DNA of 64,000 nt from Janibacter sp. HTCC2649 (GTDB taxonomy: Bacteria > Actinomycetota > Actinomycetes > Actinomycetales > Dermatophilaceae), in assembly GCF_000152705.1 (NCBI RefSeq), contig NZ_CH672413.1:1587978-1651977 (forward strand), read 5' to 3'. The position numbers and the translations under genes are program-made. Of the stretch, positions 62,992 through 64,000 are shown one piece after another. Position 1 is the first letter of the stretch, and every line of letters starts with the position of its first letter. Under the pieces are notes generated by a model, which ran no database searches, was not told where the DNA came from, and saw nothing but the letters and a program-made list of their open reading frames with translations.

Positions 62992-63216
62992 CTACTGGCG
63001 TGTGGCGCGTGACTTTGCCACTCGCCGGCCCACCCACCACACGATGGCGGCGATCGCGACGCCGACCACGACGAACAGGGCATAGATCCCGGCGGCCTGA
63101 CCATCGCCCTTCGTCAGGGCATAGACGAGCGCGGCGAGACTGACGACGATCCAGACGAGCAGCGCCGCACCCAACAACATCGCGGCGAGGACGCCGAGGA
63201 CCTTGGTGAACGTCAC
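62992..63216 (-). CDS. Small two-helix membrane protein
   Basis: 74 residues: a helix at about 7-32 (GVLAAMLLGAALLVWIVVSL) and another at about 43-63 (IYALFVVVGVAIAAIVWWVG), then a basic tail. Its start overlaps the Nudix gene by four bases. No family recognised. Confidence 0.68.
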   Translation of the reverse strand: MTFTKVLGVLAAMLLGAALLVWIVVSLAALVYALTKGDGQAAGIYALFVVVGVAIAAIVWWVGRRVAKSRATRQ

Positions 63217-63746
63217 GCCATGGTCCCGGGGACTTCACTGTTCTCGAAATACATCGTGTATGCCGTGTGCTCGCCTTCCAGGAGCTGCTCCACCATCCGT
63301 GCGGTGTAGGGAGCGACGTGCTCACCGAGTTCGGCGGGCGCCACCCAGTGGACGGCCTTGATCTCGCGCGGGAGCAGGGTGAGGTCGTCGGTGAACGAGC
63401 GCGGGACGACCCCGAGGTCGTAGAGGAAGAGCACCGCGTCGTCCCACCCGCGCCACGGGGGCAGCCAGTTGACGGCGAGGAGTCGCTCGATGCCGAGGGA
63501 GACGCCGAGCTCCTCAGTGATCTCACGCACGACGCACGCGGCCGGCGACTCCTTGGGGTCCACGACCCCGCCGGGCAGGTCCCACTCGGACTTGTAGGTC
63601 AGCTGGCAGAGGAGGATCTCGCCGTCCTCGTTGCGCACCAGCCCCTGGGCGATGTTGCGTTTGCGGGGCAGCTTGGCGTTGAGGATGTGGATGAACGAGC
63701 GTCGGCCGGCCTCACTCGAGGTGTCGGGTCGCCCGCTGTCAGCCAT
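63213..63746 (-). CDS. Nudix hydrolase
   Basis: 177 residues. The Nudix box is intact: GGVVDPKESPAACV then VREITEELGV, with a WDLPGG lead-in. N-terminal RSFIHILNAKLPRKRNIAQG is not typical of MutT, and the following WLPPWRGWDDAVLFLYDLGV suggests a different substrate such as an NDP-sugar or a nucleotide derivative. It is coupled to the small membrane protein gene downstream. Confidence 0.85.
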   Translation of the reverse strand: MADSGRPDTSSEAGRRSFIHILNAKLPRKRNIAQGLVRNEDGEILLCQLTYKSEWDLPGGVVDPKESPAACVVREITEELGVSLGIERLLAVNWLPPWRGWDDAVLFLYDLGVVPRSFTDDLTLLPREIKAVHWVAPAELGEHVAPYTARMVEQLLEGEHTAYTMYFENSEVPGTMA

Positions 63747-63811
63747 GGTCCGAGGCTAACCTGCGTGGCGGCGGACCAGACCAGGTGACCACGCGGCATA
63801 CGCTGCACGTC

Positions 63812-64000
63812 ATGCTCGTCCACTTGCGGATGACGGTCCCCGAGGACCTCTCCCCCACCATCGAAAGCCTGCTCGTCGACGACGACCGCGTCACCAATGT
63901 CGTTGTCATGCGCGGCGTCTCGGTGCAGCCCGTGGGCGACGCGATCGAGGCCGACGTCGCGCGTGAGGCAGCGAGCGACGTCATCGACGCGATCTGTGCG
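63812..64000 (+). CDS. DUF389-family protein, 5' part only
   Basis: 63 codons run to the right edge. The start MLVHLRMTVPEDLSPTIESL, then TNVVVMRGVSVQPVGD and EADVAREAASDVIDAI, matches the N-terminal soluble domain of DUF389 membrane proteins. The membrane part is outside the window. It is divergent from the Nudix gene, 66 bases away. Confidence 0.72.
   Translation, partial: MLVHLRMTVPEDLSPTIESLLVDDDRVTNVVVMRGVSVQPVGDAIEADVAREAASDVIDAICA

Overview
The window is about 64 kb of GC-rich (roughly 70 percent) chromosome from an actinobacterium. Mycothiol deacetylase MshB, a SigE/anti-sigma/HtrA/TatB operon, the tiny DUF3117 protein, a Mycobacterium-type DapD and many ATGA or GTGA stop/start overlaps all fit that phylum. 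Gene content suggests Micrococcales, perhaps Intrasporangiaceae, but that is an inference. From memory, the order typA, LpqW-like lipoprotein, mshB, fdxA, dapC, dapD/dapE, LOG protein, DUF3117, O-methyltransferase, sigE, rseA, htrA, tatB, mrp and MgtE-N/CBS protein resembles the Rv1165-Rv1232 region of M. tuberculosis. Most of the window is therefore old core chromosome, with no integrase, transposase, phage gene, tRNA, rRNA or CRISPR array seen.

Layout. 1-4.1 kb: a GH101 endo-alpha-N-acetylgalactosaminidase (C-terminus off the left edge) with a ROK repressor and a clear promoter/operator. 4.1-7.5 kb: an L,D-transpeptidase, two coupled CitE/HpcH-type lyases and an unknown protein. 7.6-10.7 kb: MgtE-N/CBS, DUF1003 and Mrp ATPase. 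10.7-14.6 kb: tatB-htrA-anti-sigma-sigE and an O-methyltransferase. 14.6-21 kb: aminopeptidase, DUF3117 and a membrane glycosyltransferase operon with two DivIVA-like (DivI1A) motifs. 21-25 kb: LOG protein, dapE, a barstar-like protein, dapD and a lysozyme-like membrane protein. 25-31 kb: TetR-MMPL exporter, citrate synthase, dapC, ferredoxin. 31-40 kb: GNAT, VanW protein, flavin reductase, mshB, LpqW-like lipoprotein, typA, Nudix. 40-46 kb: a complete peptide/opine-type ABC importer. 46-53 kb: secreted serine protease, pterin dehydratase, VIT transporter, amidotransferase, malQ, monocarboxylate-type symporter with DUF3311. 53-60 kb: a two-component system with envelope genes. 60-64 kb: HIT-like gene and a decayed copy of its start, vapBC, ychF, Nudix and the start of a DUF389 gene.

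The most interesting signal is in the 53-60 kb block. A histidine kinase and an OmpR-type regulator face each other tail to tail. Four promoters nearby carry the same 33-base layout: YTCAG(G/T), five bases, YTCAGG, ten bases, then a -10-like hexamer. They precede the kinase gene, the PAP2 phosphatase-regulator operon, the flippase-glycosyltransferase operon and a COG4705-like membrane protein. This looks like a self-contained, autoregulated envelope regulon.

Two further signals stand out. The octamer GTATGCCG/CGGCATAC occurs about 45 times where roughly two are expected. Several long perfect hairpins occur, including two copies of a 52-base palindromic element inside a glycosyltransferase reading frame. 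There is no gene-free stretch longer than 300 bases; the shorter gaps hold the terminators, operators and hairpins listed.
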